Shown piece by piece: positions 20,201 through 32,224 of a stretch of DNA of 64,000 nt (positions within the stretch are counted from its first letter, which is position 1; each line of letters begins with the position of its first letter). A program made the position numbers and the translations under genes. The notes below the pieces were generated by a model, which saw nothing but the letters and a program-made list of their open reading frames with translations, was not told the DNA's origin and did not search any database. The stretch is from Zizania palustris (Eukaryota; Streptophyta; Magnoliopsida; Poales; Poaceae), in the NCBI GenBank assembly GCA_019279435.1, contig JAAALK010000289.1, positions 91,357,023-91,421,022 on the forward strand. Reading direction: 5' to 3'.

Positions 20201-22430
20201 ATTGTGTGATCGGAATGGTGACTAGAGGGGGGTGAATAGGCGCCTCGACAAATTCTCGTGAATTAGATGGCCTTTTCAAAACACCCAACGCACCTCCAAA
20301 AATTCAAATTCAAATTTAAACCAATCAGTGCAAATCAGGGCAACTAAATCTTTATCAATTCACAAAACTTAATTAATACCTGAACTTGACACTTGATCTG
20401 AAACTAGACACCAGAAATCAATCAAAATAATTAAACCTTTCTTCAAATCACAAGATTTTGTCAATCACACACTTTACAATGATATTCAGTTTAAACTATA
20501 CGCTGCTTCTAAAAATAACTTGATGATGAATAGTGATTACAAAGAGGTTATGAACTAAAACAGTTTCAAATACTTCAGGAATCAGAAATGATCACAATCG
20601 AATTAATTCAATTCTAAAAACATATTGCAGTTTACTATTGCACGTCTGAAAACTGAACAATAGATAATTCTGAATTCTGACTAAATTCTGAAATGATTTT
20701 TGGTGAAAGGGTTTCAACTCAATTTCAGAACATATATTGCACCCTTTCTAGTTTCTTCAAATCAGATTACTTCAGAGATATTTCAGTCTCAAAATAGTAC
20801 ATGAAAACAGATCAGGAATTGCAACAGTATTTGACCTGATACTGAACAGAACTTTCAGAAATGATTAGAACTGAAACTGAAAAAATAATTTCAGAGAATA
20901 GATCTGATCTAAAATTGTATTTAAACCTGAAAACAGATTTCATATTTTCAGTCCATTTCAAAATAGCAAACTGATTCAAAATTTAGAGTTCAGAAGTTTT
21001 AAACCCAAAACTTAGCTGCTGCAATTTCAAAGTGTATTCAAATGGAGATCTGATCAAACTGAATATCAATCAGTAGATACACAGAAGCTAACTCAAATTT
21101 CAGTTGAAAATACTATTATTCTGTAAATTTCTTGAACAAAAACAGTGAGTACACAAATTTTAAATCAACCTTCAAGAATCAGCAATTTCAAATACAGAAC
21201 TATTCCGCTGTCAATTCAGAATAAAACCAATTGAAAACCTGACACAAACTGAAAATGAATAGTTATACCTTTTCTCAAAACAGATTCAGTTTAAGGTGTT
21301 TTAAGACTACTTAAATTTAGATCATGTGCAGCTGTTCTGAAACAGTCAATACTGTGTATTAACAGAAAATTTACTTCTAAAACACACACAATCAGTCACA
21401 AAAGATTCTGAACTGAAGATTATATTCAAAACTCAGAAAACCTTCTGTTTAGTCATTGGAAGTTTGTGATATAGCCAAAAACTCAATTGAAAGGATCTTG
21501 AATGATCTATCAAATTTCACTACTGAAACTCCAGCTATGACTATCAGCTAAGTAATTCAATTTGAACCAAATCCAAACAGCAATCATTTTCAATGCAGAA
21601 CAAGAGATACAGGGAAATTAATTTTTGCGGAAAAAATAATTTCAGCAGAATCATGTAGCAACCCAGTTTGTCATTCTGAACTAGTCCTTAAATCAGAGCA
21701 AGTTTATAAGAGTTCTGCAATTTAAACAGGGTATGAAGAATGGTCTGTTTATAACCAGACAATACTTCAGACCAAAAGCCTTTTTCAAATGAAACACAGT
21801 AATTACTCAAAATTTCAACCAAAAATGAAAGCAAACATATAATACAACCTAGTTAATCTCAAACAAGTTTCCAACACAATTAGTCAACAGAACTTCCAAC
21901 AATTCAGCACAACTTCAATTCTATACTATGAAATAGGCACAGCAAACTCAGTGATCTTAAACACTTTAACCAAGACAAAACAGTCCCAAAACTTCTACTA
22001 TTCAGATTCTGAAAATAGATACCTCAACCACAAATCAGAATTCAAGATTTGTTCCAAGTCAATCAACCTTCAGATAGAAACACTTTGAATCAAGAACTTC
22101 ATCTACATACCTTTACTCATTTCTTCAGCCATGAACTCAGACAACAACCAAAAAAACAGAACACTATCTTCTCTAAGAAATAAACAGAAATGTATCTAGC
22201 AGATTTACTTAGAGGGAAAACTGATCAGACCAGATGGAACATACCTGGATGTAGTTATTGTTTCTTGTAGTTTTTGTGAATCAAATCTCCATCCAAAACG
22301 TCCAAGACAACAGCAATGATGCAGGAAAAATAGAACAGCCTAGGAGGCTTCTTGGATCACAAGAAAGAAAAAATATCCAGCCAAGGAATATTCTTAAGTA
22401 GGTAAAAAGTGGACAACCACAAAAACTCAT

Positions 22431-22925
22431 TGTTGGAGGAAAATATTTCATCTTCGGGGTTATTGTCATAACAGGACAAAGACGGGTGATTGAATCAAAG
22501 ATTTTCAACATCTAATTCCGGCAGTGTATTAAATCAAGTTCGAAGTATGGAGGCGAACTCTAGTTCGGAGTATATCTTCGAACTTGGATTCTTCTGAGAG
22601 CTTCCTCGCCAGCTAGGATGGAAGAATTATCTTTTTTCTCATTAGATTAGTCTTTTACCATTCTAGCCCTATTAAGGGTACCGAATAGTTTCCAGTATGT
22701 CGGTTGTAATAGAGGGATAAAAGGGTCTTTTCCTTAATGTTTGGGTCTATAAATACCCTCCTTTTTACCCTGTAAAGAGGACCGGATACAAGTTATTCAA
22801 TACACATCTTCAAACTATTTTGAGTTATTATCCACTCGGAGGCTCAAAATAGTTTTTTCCACAAACACTTCGTTTGTTGTTCTCTAACTTCTAAAAACCT
22901 GTTAGCGTAATCTTTTACGCCAACA
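22431..22925 (+). repeat. Tat-3 5' LTR
   Basis: 495 bp, TGTTGG...CCAACA. TATA box TCTATAAATACC at 22746-22757. The U3 is rich in TTCGGAG, TTCGAA and CGAAG words. Confidence 0.97.
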
Positions 22926-22926
22926 G

Positions 22927-22944
22927 TTGGCACCGTCCGTGGGC
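22927..22944 (+). other. Tat-3 primer binding site
   Basis: TTGGCACCGTCCGTGGGC starts one base after the LTR. Tat-5 has the near-identical TTGGCTCCGTCTGTGGGG at the same place. I cannot name the tRNA with certainty. Confidence 0.7.
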
Positions 22945-22987
22945 AGCCTAGTCCAAAAAACTTCGTTCTCTACCAAGTTCTCAAATC

Positions 22988-24660
22988 ATGCCTCCCAAGC
23001 AGAGTGCAGGTATTAGTCCTATTCGGAGGTCTCCTCGGACCTTCGGAGTAAGATCTTCAAACACAGTTGAGGTCGGAGGACCTTCGATGTTTCTTCCACC
23101 TCAGACTCCGGAAGGGGTTTCCCTTCCTCGAGCAGCCGGAGTCCTTCCCCCAACTCCGTCTATACTTCGGCCAGCCGGAGTCCCTCTTCCACCTCAGGTT
23201 CCACTTTGAACTAATGCGTACAGTTCTCAAGACCCGGAAGATCCTTCCGGAAGAGATGAAGATGGTCTTGGTGATATGGCCGTTCAAATGGCCAGTCTCC
23301 AAGCTGATGTAGCAAGGTGGTGGCAAGAAGCCGCAGATAGGCTTCGTTCTCAGGTCACCCCAGTCATCCCCGAAGTGCCCGAAGACGACGAACTTCTTTA
23401 TCCCGAAGCCCCGGAGAACGCTTCCTTCGACACCGAATCTCTGTTGCATCCTGAGTTGCAGAAAGTACGCTTCGACCCTAAGTTCAAAACTTCGAAGCTT
23501 TGTAAATATTCTGGAGATGAAGATCCTGGAGAGTTCGCCCGCTCTTATGCATTAGAAATTGAAGCTAGCGGGGGAGTGCGAGACACTATGGCCAAATGTT
23601 TCCCCCTAGCTCTCGAAGGAGTGGCGCTAAGGTGGTTCTGGTCTCTGAAGCCAGGATCAATCAGATCATGGGGGGGGGGTTGAGGAAGAATTTTGTGAGC
23701 AACTTTCAGGGTACCTTCGTACCTCCAATGTCAACAGGAAGTATTTTCCAAGTGAAACAGCTCCCGGGAGAGACTTTAAGATAGTATTTCAAGCGCTTCG
23801 CTCATACGAAGTCGCAAATTCGAGAGTTAACTACGTCTTCAGTAGTTGACGCATCTCGAGAGGGAGTTATTCATGCGGGGCTCCTTGATAAACTTCACAG
23901 GAAAAAGATATCTTCTGTTGCTCAATTGATGTCTTATTTCGAAGAATATGCAAGGTCAGAAGAAGGATGGCTTCGGAGAACTGCTACAACTCCGTCAATC
24001 GTGCAAGAAGTCAAGCTGGAAGTCAAGACTTCAACACAGTCGCAAGGGCCTAGCTTCGAGGCTCAGCATGACAGGCGTCGGGGGCAAAAGCATCCTCGTT
24101 CAGAAGTTTTGAACATTGCACCCCCATAGAAATTTGCCCCAAGAGCTCCGCTGCCTTCAGGAAGCAAGACCAGTGGTTGGAGGCTGCCAGGGAAACTGGC
24201 TGGCAAAGCCCAGGCCTTTTTCTGCTGTGTCCATGGTGTGAATCGGAGTCACGCAACTGATGCGTGCAAATCTATACTTGCTTTAAGAGGAGAGTACTTG
24301 GAAAGGACTTCGGGTCGAGGCACTACTGAGCGAGTTCCGACCGAAGTGCGTCCGGAACCTGTCCAGGTTGTGGCACGAATAGAGAACTTCAACCCTGCAA
24401 GACGGCCTCCGGTGGTCAATGTTATGCCACCTCCGAAGCAGGAAGATGGGCAAGATCGAGGGAAAAGAGTAGTCCTCCCCATTTCCGGAGGAGGGACCCT
24501 TGGAAGTATGTCGAAGAGGCAGAGAAGAGAATATGTTAGAGAAGTGGGCCATATTGGAACCTCTTCGTCTGCAACTGCTATGCCTGAATGGTCCCATGTG
24601 CCGATATCTTTCTCCGCAGATGATGCAGCTGGCATAAAGTTTCCACATGCAGACCCACTT
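22988..24660 (+). pseudogene. Tat-3 gag
   Basis: ATG at 22988 (MPPKQSAGISPIRRSPRTFG). A Pro-rich N-terminus is followed by the gag core (FKTSKLCKYSGDEDPGEFA, LEGVALRWFWSLKPGSI about 23490-23660; GTFVPPMSTGSIFQVKQLPG; VIHAGLLDKLHRKKISSVAQ) and a Tat-type zinc motif (CCVHGVNRSHATDAC, about 24223-24267). Breaks: TGA at 23207, a frame change at the run of ten G at about 23671-23680, TAG at 23782 and TAG at 24127. After the G run the frame is continuous with pol, so gag and pol were one frame. The three stops fit simple base changes after insertion. Confidence 0.88.
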
Positions 24661-27375
24661 ATCATCACTGCCGACATAGCAGGGACTGAGGTCCGAAGAG
24701 TGTTAATTGACGGAGGGAGTTCAGCAGATATTATCTTTATCCAAGCTTTTGATCAACTCTGCATCTCCAGGAAGCATCTTCTCCCAGCAGCCCGTCCTTT
24801 GCAAGGCTTCACATGACCCCCTCTCGACGCCCTCTGCCAAATTGGCCTGGAAGTTACTTTCGGAGAGGGGCTACTAGCTAGGACGGAGGAAATGGTCTTT
24901 GATGTGGTGGATGCCCCGTATGCATACAATGTTATCTTTGGAAGGGGCATGTTGAACCAATTTGGGGCTGTGGCGCATCATAATTACCTGTGTATGAAGA
25001 TGCCCATACAGGCGGGAGTGCTCACTGTTTTCGGAGATCAAGCCACCGCGCGAAGAACAGAGTATGGTCATGGCCCTCCTCTTGACCCAAGACAGGTGAA
25101 CAGCGTGCAAGATAATCCGGAGGATTTCTCTGCTCCTAGCGAATCTTCGAAGAAATCCTTCCCAAAGCCAAGCCCCGAAGGAGAGATTGCAATGAAGGTT
25201 ATTGTCAAAGATGGCAGGGAATATTCATTTCAATTTGGCAAAGACTTGCCTCCAGAAGTCGCTACTTCGTTAGAGAAAGTAGTTGAGGCGAATTTAGATG
25301 TCTTTGCTTGGTCTGATGAAGACATCACCGAAGTCAGTCGGGATATTATTGAACACAGTTTACTCGTGAACCCGAAGGCTCGGTCTGTTTGGCAAGGACT
25401 CCGGAAGCTGTCTACGGAGAGGGCCATCCATGCCAAAGACGAAGTGGAAAAACTGCTGAAGGCTGGGATTATCAGAGAAGTGGCTCATATGGAGTGGTTA
25501 GCCAACCCAGTCTTCGTTAGGAAGAAATCTTCTGGAAAGTGGTGCATGTGTATTGATTTTACATCTTTGAATAAAGCATGCCCCCGTGACCCCTACCCCA
25601 TGCCCCGAATTGATCAACTGGTTGACTCTACTGCTGGTTCGGAGTTATTAAGCTTCCTCAACGCGTACTACGGTTATCATCAAATTTGTCTAAGGCGCAA
25701 AGATGAAATCAAGACAAGCTTTGTAACTCCTTCAGGAGTCTTCTGCTATGTAAGAATGCCCTTTGGCTTAAGAAATGCCGGGGCTACTTTTTCGAGGTTA
25801 ATTGCTAAGGCCCTAGGTCATCAATTAGGTCGCAATGTAGAAGCCTATATGGATGATATTGTAATAAAGAGTTCTTTAAAGCACCAGCATAGCATAGACT
25901 TAGCAGAAACATTCAATAGCCTTCGGGCATGTGGGATCCGTCTTAACCCCGAAAAATGTATCTTCGGGGTGCAGGCTGGAAAATTTTTAGGGTATCTAGT
26001 TTCAAGCAGAGGGATCGAAGCTAGCCCCACCCAGATAACTGTTTTGCAAAGGATGACTCCCCCGGAGAATTTAAAGCAAGTGCAAAAGCTGACTGGTCGC
26101 CTTGCAGCACTTAGCAGGTTTTTGGCAAGGTCTGCGGAGAGAAGTTTGCCCATTTTCAAAGCATTAAAGGGGTCCAAAGATTTTGCATGGACACCGGAGT
26201 GTCAAAAGAGCTTCGAAGATATTAAGAATTATCTCAGTAACCTCGCTACACTCACGGTACCTATTGCGGACGAAACCCTACTCCTTTACCTTGCAGCTAC
26301 TGGCTCTGCTGTCAGTGTAGTCCTTGTTAGAGAGGTTGATTTCAACGGGAAGTTGGTTCAGAATCCAGTTTATTTTGTGTCCGAAGCATTGTCTGGAGCA
26401 AAAACAAGATATTCCGAGCTTGAGAAATTCACTTTTGCTCTGATAATGGCTTCGAGGAAGTTAAGGCATTATTTCTTGGCACATAATGTAATTGTACCAA
26501 CTTCATATCCTTTGGGAGATATGCTCCGAAGTAAGGATTCTACAGGAAGAATTGGGAAATGGGTTGTTGAGTTAGCACCCTTCGGAATATCCTTTGTGGG
26601 AAGAACAACAATTAAGTCACAAGTGTTGGCGGACTTCGTGGCAGAATGGACTCCCCCCGCAGCATGGGCTCCGGAGAAGCCAAGTGAAGGGATTTTGACT
26701 ATTTACTATGATGGAGCTTTCCAAGCATCTAGCGTAGGTGTCGGAGCAGTGATAATTTTGCCTTCAGGGCAAAAGGCAATGTACTCCGCAAGACTAAACT
26801 TTAAATCTACTAATAATATAGCAGAGTATGAAGGAATTTTATTAGGACTTCGAAAGGCACGTGCTCTAGGGGCTACAAGGGTTGTTATTAAGATAGATTC
26901 CCAGATTGTAGCAGGGCACGTGGCCAAGAGCTTTCAAGTTCGGCATCCACAGCTTGCAAAATACTTGGAAGAAATCCGTAAGATTGAAGCAGCATTTAAA
27001 GGGATTTCCATTCGGAGTATACCCAGAGCAGAAAATGTGCAAGCTAACATCTTAGCAAAAGCTACAGCCAGAGCTATGGACATACCGGAAGAAGCTTTTT
27101 ATGAAGAACTCAGTACACCTTCGGTGCCACAAATCCCTTCTGCGGAAGTCCTTTGCATTCCAAGTACAGATTGGCGAAGTTCAATTATGGAATTGTTGCA
27201 AGGAGAAGCAAATATGTCTAAAGAGACACATATTTTGAGGTTGAAACTCAGAATTCAGAATTATCATATAATCAACGGTATTTTGTATAAGGCCGGAGTA
27301 TGTTCCCCTTTGCTCCGATGTATATCTCAAGAAGAAGGTCAAGAAATTCTTCGAGAAATATGTTCGGAGTCGTAG
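24661..27375 (+). pseudogene. Tat-3 pol: protease, RT, RNase H and second (archaeal-type) RNase H
   Basis: The protease motif VLIDGGSSADIIF is at 24702-24740. One TGA (24814) separates it from an open frame of 827 codons starting at 24892. That frame covers RT (FVRKKSSGKWCMCIDFTSLN at about 25510-25570; active site YMDD at 25846-25857), the first RNase H (about 26250-26550) and a second RNase H typical of the Tat lineage (IYYDGAFQASSVGVGAV from 26701, catalytic Asp at 26710; NNIAEYEGILLGL; KIDSQIVAGH). It ends in the first residues of integrase (GILYKAGVCSPLLRCISQEE) at a deletion near 27366 that removes the zinc domain. RT and both RNase H domains look intact in sequence. Confidence 0.93.
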
Positions 27376-28118
27376 CAATCAAGTACTTTTCAAAGTGGGT
27401 CGAAGCAGAGCCCTTAACAGCTATCACTTCAAATAATGTACAAAAAATTTTCTGGAAAAATATCATATGCCGGTTCGGAGTGCCTCGGCAGCTAACAGTC
27501 GACAATGGAACACAATTCGATGCAGAACCCTTTAGGAAATTTTGTGAAGATTTAGGCATCCAATTATGTTTTGCTGCGGTAAGACATCCTCAGTCTAACA
27601 GAGCTGTTAAAAGAGCCAATGGTAATATCTTGTCAGGGCTGAATCGAAGAATAGTGGGATTGGCAAAAGGATTGTGGACCGAAGAGCTCCCGAAGATCTT
27701 ATGGTCCATTCGGACAACTCAGACAAGGTCTACGGGTTTCACTCCTTTCAGACTATTATTCGGAGACGAAGCTATGACGCCAACGGAGCTTAAAGGAGGA
27801 TCCCTTCTCAGCACCGAACCGGAAATAGAAGCAGAAAGGCAAACTTCACTTGATTTAACAGAAGAGATAAGACTTCGAGCTATCGCCAATTTGTCAAAGT
27901 ATCAGCAATAGATGAAGACTTGGTTCAACCCGAAGGTCAAGATTAATGAACTTAGGTCGGGTCATCTTGTGTTGCGAAGTATTGTAGCGCCAGGGAAATT
28001 AGGAAATAAGTGGGAAGGTCCATACTTAATTGTCCGCTTAGGGCGCCCTGGTTCTTTTAAGTTAGCCAATTTGGACGGTGAAGAGTTAGCGCATACACAT
28101 GGCATGCGGAGCACCTAA
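27366..28118 (+). pseudogene. Tat-3 integrase core and GPY/F module, inactivated
   Basis: Picks up after the deletion in a new frame: IKYFSKWVEAEPLTAITSNN, then RQLTVDNGTQFD (second catalytic Asp kept), then HPQSNRAVKRANGNIL, where the family has Glu at the first K. The first catalytic Asp region and the HHCC zinc finger are missing. A TAG at 27909 precedes the C-terminal part with the GPY module (NKWEGPYLIVRLGRPGSF). The final TAA is at 28116-28118 and overlaps the stop codon of the antisense gene. The element cannot supply its own integrase. Confidence 0.9.
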
Positions 28119-31100
28119 AGCGATATTTCGCATAGGTGCTCTATACCGAGAAGGAATCGAAGACCTCTTCGATCTCTAGAGCTATTGCTAAGGTTGGAAC
28201 GACTAGTTCCAGAGCCGGGAGTTCTAACAACTTTACGTTTAACTCTTCTACCACCTTTTGAAGATCTAAAATCTTTCTGTTCTTGTTGAAGCTCGGCCCA
28301 AGTTTGGAGTCGTTCGGGGCTCCTTTCCCAGCTTCCAAGTTCTTCAGGTTTTTTCCCCTGAGCTTCAGCAATACTTTCATCTTCGGACCACACAATGTCT
28401 TCGGAAGATGAAGTTTCCAAGTTAACTTCTTTTTCTTCCTCTTTAATATAAGATAGTATATCTTTGCTTACTTCGGGCGCAATTGCACCGGAGCTATCTC
28501 GAGGAACTAAAAATCGAGGTCGCTTGTGAAGTTTTAAAAGATCGAAGGTAGCCCATAGCAGGCGAAGTTCTTTGGTAATTTTTAACACTTTGACATCATC
28601 CATACGAGGTTGAGAAGCCTAAAAACACGATAAGTAAATTTTCATTCATAATGTATAAAAAAACATGATTCCTTACATAGTCAGGATCCTAAGGTAAATC
28701 TAGACCTGCGGGTTTGGCGGAGGCTGGCTGCTCGAAGCTTGCGACCGAGCTTGCTTTTGGCATTGCCCTTCATCAATCCAAGCCTTAATCGCAGTACGAC
28801 CTTCGGCTCTCCATGATGTTTGGAAGGCTTGCCAAGCAGCGGCCACGTCTTCGGAAGGATTAAGAAGCCAACTTTCATCGAAGGTAATAGGAGCCACCTC
28901 TACGTTCAGAGTTATCGATATTCCTAGATCTTCGTAGTAACAAAGTACGCCGATAGCAGCCACTTGTCCGGAGAGTTCTCCGTACCGAATGCCTGTCGTC
29001 TTCATCGTCTTCGCAGCTCCTTGTATCATTTTTAGCCACCAAAGCAAGGAGACATTGTCATTTGAAGGAAGTGTCCCAGTAGTACCGAAGTACTCTAGAA
29101 CATCTAGGAGTTGGTTCATGACCTCCGCAGCTACCTTCTCCGATTTCAGCTTATCTTCAAGTAAAGCGTCCTTTGCTGAAGTCAACTCTTCCACCACGCC
29201 GGAAAGCCTAGCTGCCTCCGTAGCTAAAGAGTTTTTCTGGTTAAGTAGGTGGCTAGCTTCTTCTGCAGTCTTGGTCTTTTCCTCCTGGAGCTTGACAAGT
29301 TCAGCCCCCGCCCTAGCATGCTCCGCTCGCATCTTTTCTATTTCCGCACGAAGCACAATTTGTTCTGCTTCAAGCTCCTTCTTCGCAGTTTCTAAACTTT
29401 GCCTGGCCCTCCGCTCTGCTGAGACCGTGTTGTCTAAGTGCAAAACCCGCCCTTCGGAGATGGTAAGATTTCGCTGAAGGGTAGTGATTTCCTCTCGAAG
29501 GCGAAGGCTTCCACGTTCGTTCGAGATGTTCGCAGCTCGGGCCAAGACTATTTGCTACAAGGAGAAAAACCAAGGTGAGAAATTATTTGTATATGAGATT
29601 AATTTTGTTTTGCAGATACTTCGTACCTGGTATGCTGCACGTTCCATGGCGGCATTGAGCTCCGAACCCTCAGCTTCGCTCAGGATGGCTACCAAGTCTG
29701 TCTCCCTGACTTCGCGGCTAGCTCGATCCAACGGCTCGAGCAAAGTCCGAAGTCCAGTTCTTCGCTCCAAGAAAGGAGCTAGAAGAGGGAGCATAGACAA
29801 GGCCCTCTGATCGTCTTCATTTGGCGAGGGGTCGGAGCACTGGGCTGCATCTTCATGAACTTCGGTCGACTGACCCTCCTCTATAGATTGACTACCATCT
29901 GTTGATTCAGACGGAGTTAATTCTGAACTCGGAGTAGGGAGGGGGTCCACCTTGCCTTTACCTTTTCCAGGTCCCATCTGGGCGACTTCTAGAATTGACT
30001 CCGAAGTTCTTGAGGTTCCAAGAGTTGTATCTTCAGGACGAACCTTTTCAGTAGGAGCGGACCCTGTTGAGGCAAAGGTATTATACATTGTATAATTTTG
30101 CAGGAAAAGAACAAATGGATTATGCAAAGTTTACCTCTGAAGTCTTGTCGACGGACGAGCATTGGGCTGCTTGGGGGGTCAAAAGCTACCCCAAAGTCGT
30201 CGTCAGAGTCAGAATTCACGGCTAAAACTTCGACTGTTGGAGCCCCTTCGGGAGCTGTAGTCGTTGTTTCGTCCAGAATCGAAGTTGATCCCGCAGCAAC
30301 TTTGGTTTCACCTTTATTCATAGGGACTTCATCATGAGGTAAGTCTTCTTGAGCGGCCGATGTCCCAACTTGCCCGAGGTTGCTTGGAAACTCCGACACG
30401 TTCGCAACATCATCAGTACTAGCATCTGCTTGGGCTCCGTCTTTGTCAATTAGGTCAACAAGAATTCTACCTTCGTCCTCTGAGGAATCGGAGACTGAAG
30501 CTATTGGACTCGAAGGCGCTGCAATTCTTGGCTTTCGAGGTACCTTTTTTAATGGAGTCTTAGCAGAAGTCAAAATTCCAGCTTCTGCTTTCCTCTTCTT
30601 CGGCCCTTGTTCTGAAGGCACCCAATCCGGAAGAGGAGGGGGGCAATTCTGAGTACTCCCCATACTCGGTTGAATCTCTCCCAAGTACCCACTAATTTCA
30701 CTCTCCATTCCTTCTCGGCCGGAGTTGGAATTCTCAAGTTTTTCTCCGAAGCTCGCACAATTTGCTCCGAAGTAATAGGAGCTAGAGAAGATGGAAGATA
30801 AGTTGACATTAGTTATTTTTTCAAATAAGTGTATATGAAGCATGTTGTTTTCGAAGTTACCTGCAGGGCTCGAGCTTGAAGAAATCTTTCGGAGTCCGCC
30901 CTCCGGATCTTCTTCGAAGATGATAGGCCAGTTGGCCATCAGAGGAGGAATCTGCAGTCCGAGGAATTCTTCCGCCAAGTCCCTCATGCTCAGACGGTGG
31001 CCAATTCGCTGAAGTAGGCTAAGGCGAGCTTCGAGCTGGCCTGGATCCGGGTGGACAAGGGCTTCTCTCCGGAAGTTTATGTCTTGAAGAGGTCCCGCTA

Positions 31101-31722
31101 GGCGACTTCCTGCCCCAACCTCGGCATAAAACCATCAGAGAATCCAATCCGTATACCATCTAGCATTGATGGCCTTGGTTGGAAATCGAAGAGCGTACTC
31201 GTCTCGAAGTCGGAAGTTAATACTTCCAAAGGCCACCACCATCTTTTCACCTCCGGGGCCTACGAAGGTCTTTGATTGGCAAGAAGCCCGATGTAGGGCT
31301 GCGAAGATTTCTGCTCTTCCTTCGCAGCCTTCAGCTCGCAACGCCCACTCAAAAATGGAAAGACGTGCTATCGCGTTCGGAGAAAGTTGGGGGAGAGTAA
31401 CATGGAATAAATCCAGTACCTCAGCTAGGAAATCAACAGCCGGAAGTCCTAATCCTGCTTCGAAAAAAGCTTCAAAGACGACCACTTCTCCGGGCCTTGG
31501 CGAAGGAATAGCTTCTTTTCCAGGTTTGCGAATCACTATCTCCGAACTAATCTTTCCTTCTATCGCTGCCGCGAGCGATTCCCTCTTGCAGGTTGAAGGT
31601 CCTAGTTGGTAAGACTGATCCGCATACTTCGATGACACCAGAAGGAGATCTTGAGGATCATCGCATTGGGGATTCCTTCCTGGCGCCGCCATTGGTGCTG
31701 CTACTGTCGTTGTGGGAGTCAT
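28115..31722 (-). CDS. Five-exon antisense gene of Tat-3, Transposase_28 ('putative gypsy-type transposon') family
   Basis: Exons on the minus strand: 31722-30861, 30781-30135, 30063-29627, 29554-28706, 28618-28115. All four introns have GT-AG ends and phases 1, 1, 0, 0 that fit one frame, giving about 1100 codons once a single-base slip is allowed at the C6 run (30638-30643). One in-frame TGA lies at 31135-31133. The N-terminal domain (FFEAGLGLPAVDFLAEVLDL, PNAIARLSIFEWALRAEG) matches the Transposase_28 family known from plant gypsy elements. Then come a conserved LVGTWERFNRVW block, an acidic Ser-rich middle with a nuclear-signal-like PKKRKAEAG, and a long coiled coil in exon 4 (from about LREEITTLQRNLTISEGRV to TSAKDALLEDKLKSEKVAAE). 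Its molecular role is unknown. I chose the ATG at 31722 because the domain follows it directly and a TATA box lies 170 bp upstream. Confidence 0.85.
28619..28705 (-). other. Intron 4 of the Tat-3 antisense gene (87 nt)
   Basis: Donor CCCGCAG/GTCTAGAT at 28705; acceptor TCGTGTTTTTAG/GCTTCTC ending 28619. Phase 0. Without splicing the frame stops at once (TAG inside the donor). Confidence 0.85.
29555..29626 (-). other. Intron 3 of the Tat-3 antisense gene (72 nt)
   Basis: Donor ATACCAG/GTACGAAG at 29626; acceptor TTCTCCTTGTAG/CAAATAG ending 29555. Phase 0. Confidence 0.88.
30064..30134 (-). other. Intron 2 of the Tat-3 antisense gene (71 nt)
   Basis: Donor TTCAGAG/GTAAACTT at 30134; acceptor TTGCCTCAACAG/GGTCC ending 30064. 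Phase 1. Reading through it would give an AT-rich tail unlike the flanking exons. Confidence 0.85.
30782..30860 (-). other. Intron 1 of the Tat-3 antisense gene (79 nt)
   Basis: Donor CCTGCAG/GTAACTTC at 30860; acceptor TTCTCTAG/CTCC ending 30782. Phase 1. The intron is at the equivalent place in Tat-5 (62331-62389), where the donor reads GTAACGCTTC. Confidence 0.85.
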
Positions 31723-31890
31723 CGTCGCTGCTGCCGTAGCCTGCTACCGGGCTAAGGCTGAAGCCATCCCCGGAACCTTGAAGCTCGTTTTCGCCATGAA
31801 ATCGCATGGATTGCTCAAGGGAAAAATGGAGGCTAGAGTTTGTTTGCACCAAAGTGGTGAGAAGGGTACTTGAGAAGGGGCTGGGTTCTC

Positions 31891-31898
31891 TATTTATA
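31891..31898 (-). promoter_or_regulatory. TATA box of the Tat-3 antisense gene
   Basis: The minus strand reads GGCTATAAATAGAG here, about 170 bp upstream of the ATG and 327 bp inside the 3' LTR boundary. It lies outside the LTR, so the gene should be transcribed independently of the element. Confidence 0.65.
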
Positions 31899-32213
31899 GC
31901 CCAAGCCACAATTTTTTACCGTCTGTATCTACCGTTTCGCATTCTTAACCGTTATCTTTTTGCGGAGTTGATGCATTGCGTAATTTTCGTTAGAAGAAAA
32001 AAACCAACGGCTATTTCTTCTAAGTCTAAAAATCTTTTGACCTCTGTAAATTAATTCTAAGATAGTTCGAACGTAACTTTCTTATAAATTGATTCGAAAT
32101 TTTGCATCTCCATGTATTACAGAGGTTGATTAAATCTGTTAACCCCTACGCATGATTATTTTTCTTGCGTATACTTCTCTCCTAACATTACAGATCTAGC
32201 GGAGAAGCGTATT

Positions 32214-32224
32214 CGAGGGGCTAC
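32214..32224 (+). other. Tat-3 polypurine tract
   Basis: CGAGGGGCTAC directly precedes the 3' LTR. It is only modestly purine-rich but has the GGGG core shared with Tat-1 and Tat-4. Confidence 0.6.

Noticed and set aside
20300..22430. A host gene or intron between SIRE-2 gag and Tat-3
   Set aside because: No frame longer than chance. The sequence continues on the far side of Tat-3 to a proper SIRE LTR end, so it is LTR.
22431..22925. Heat-shock elements from paired TTC/GAA words in the Tat-3 LTR
   Set aside because: The words are mostly abutting TTCGAA without the two-base spacing a heat-shock element needs.
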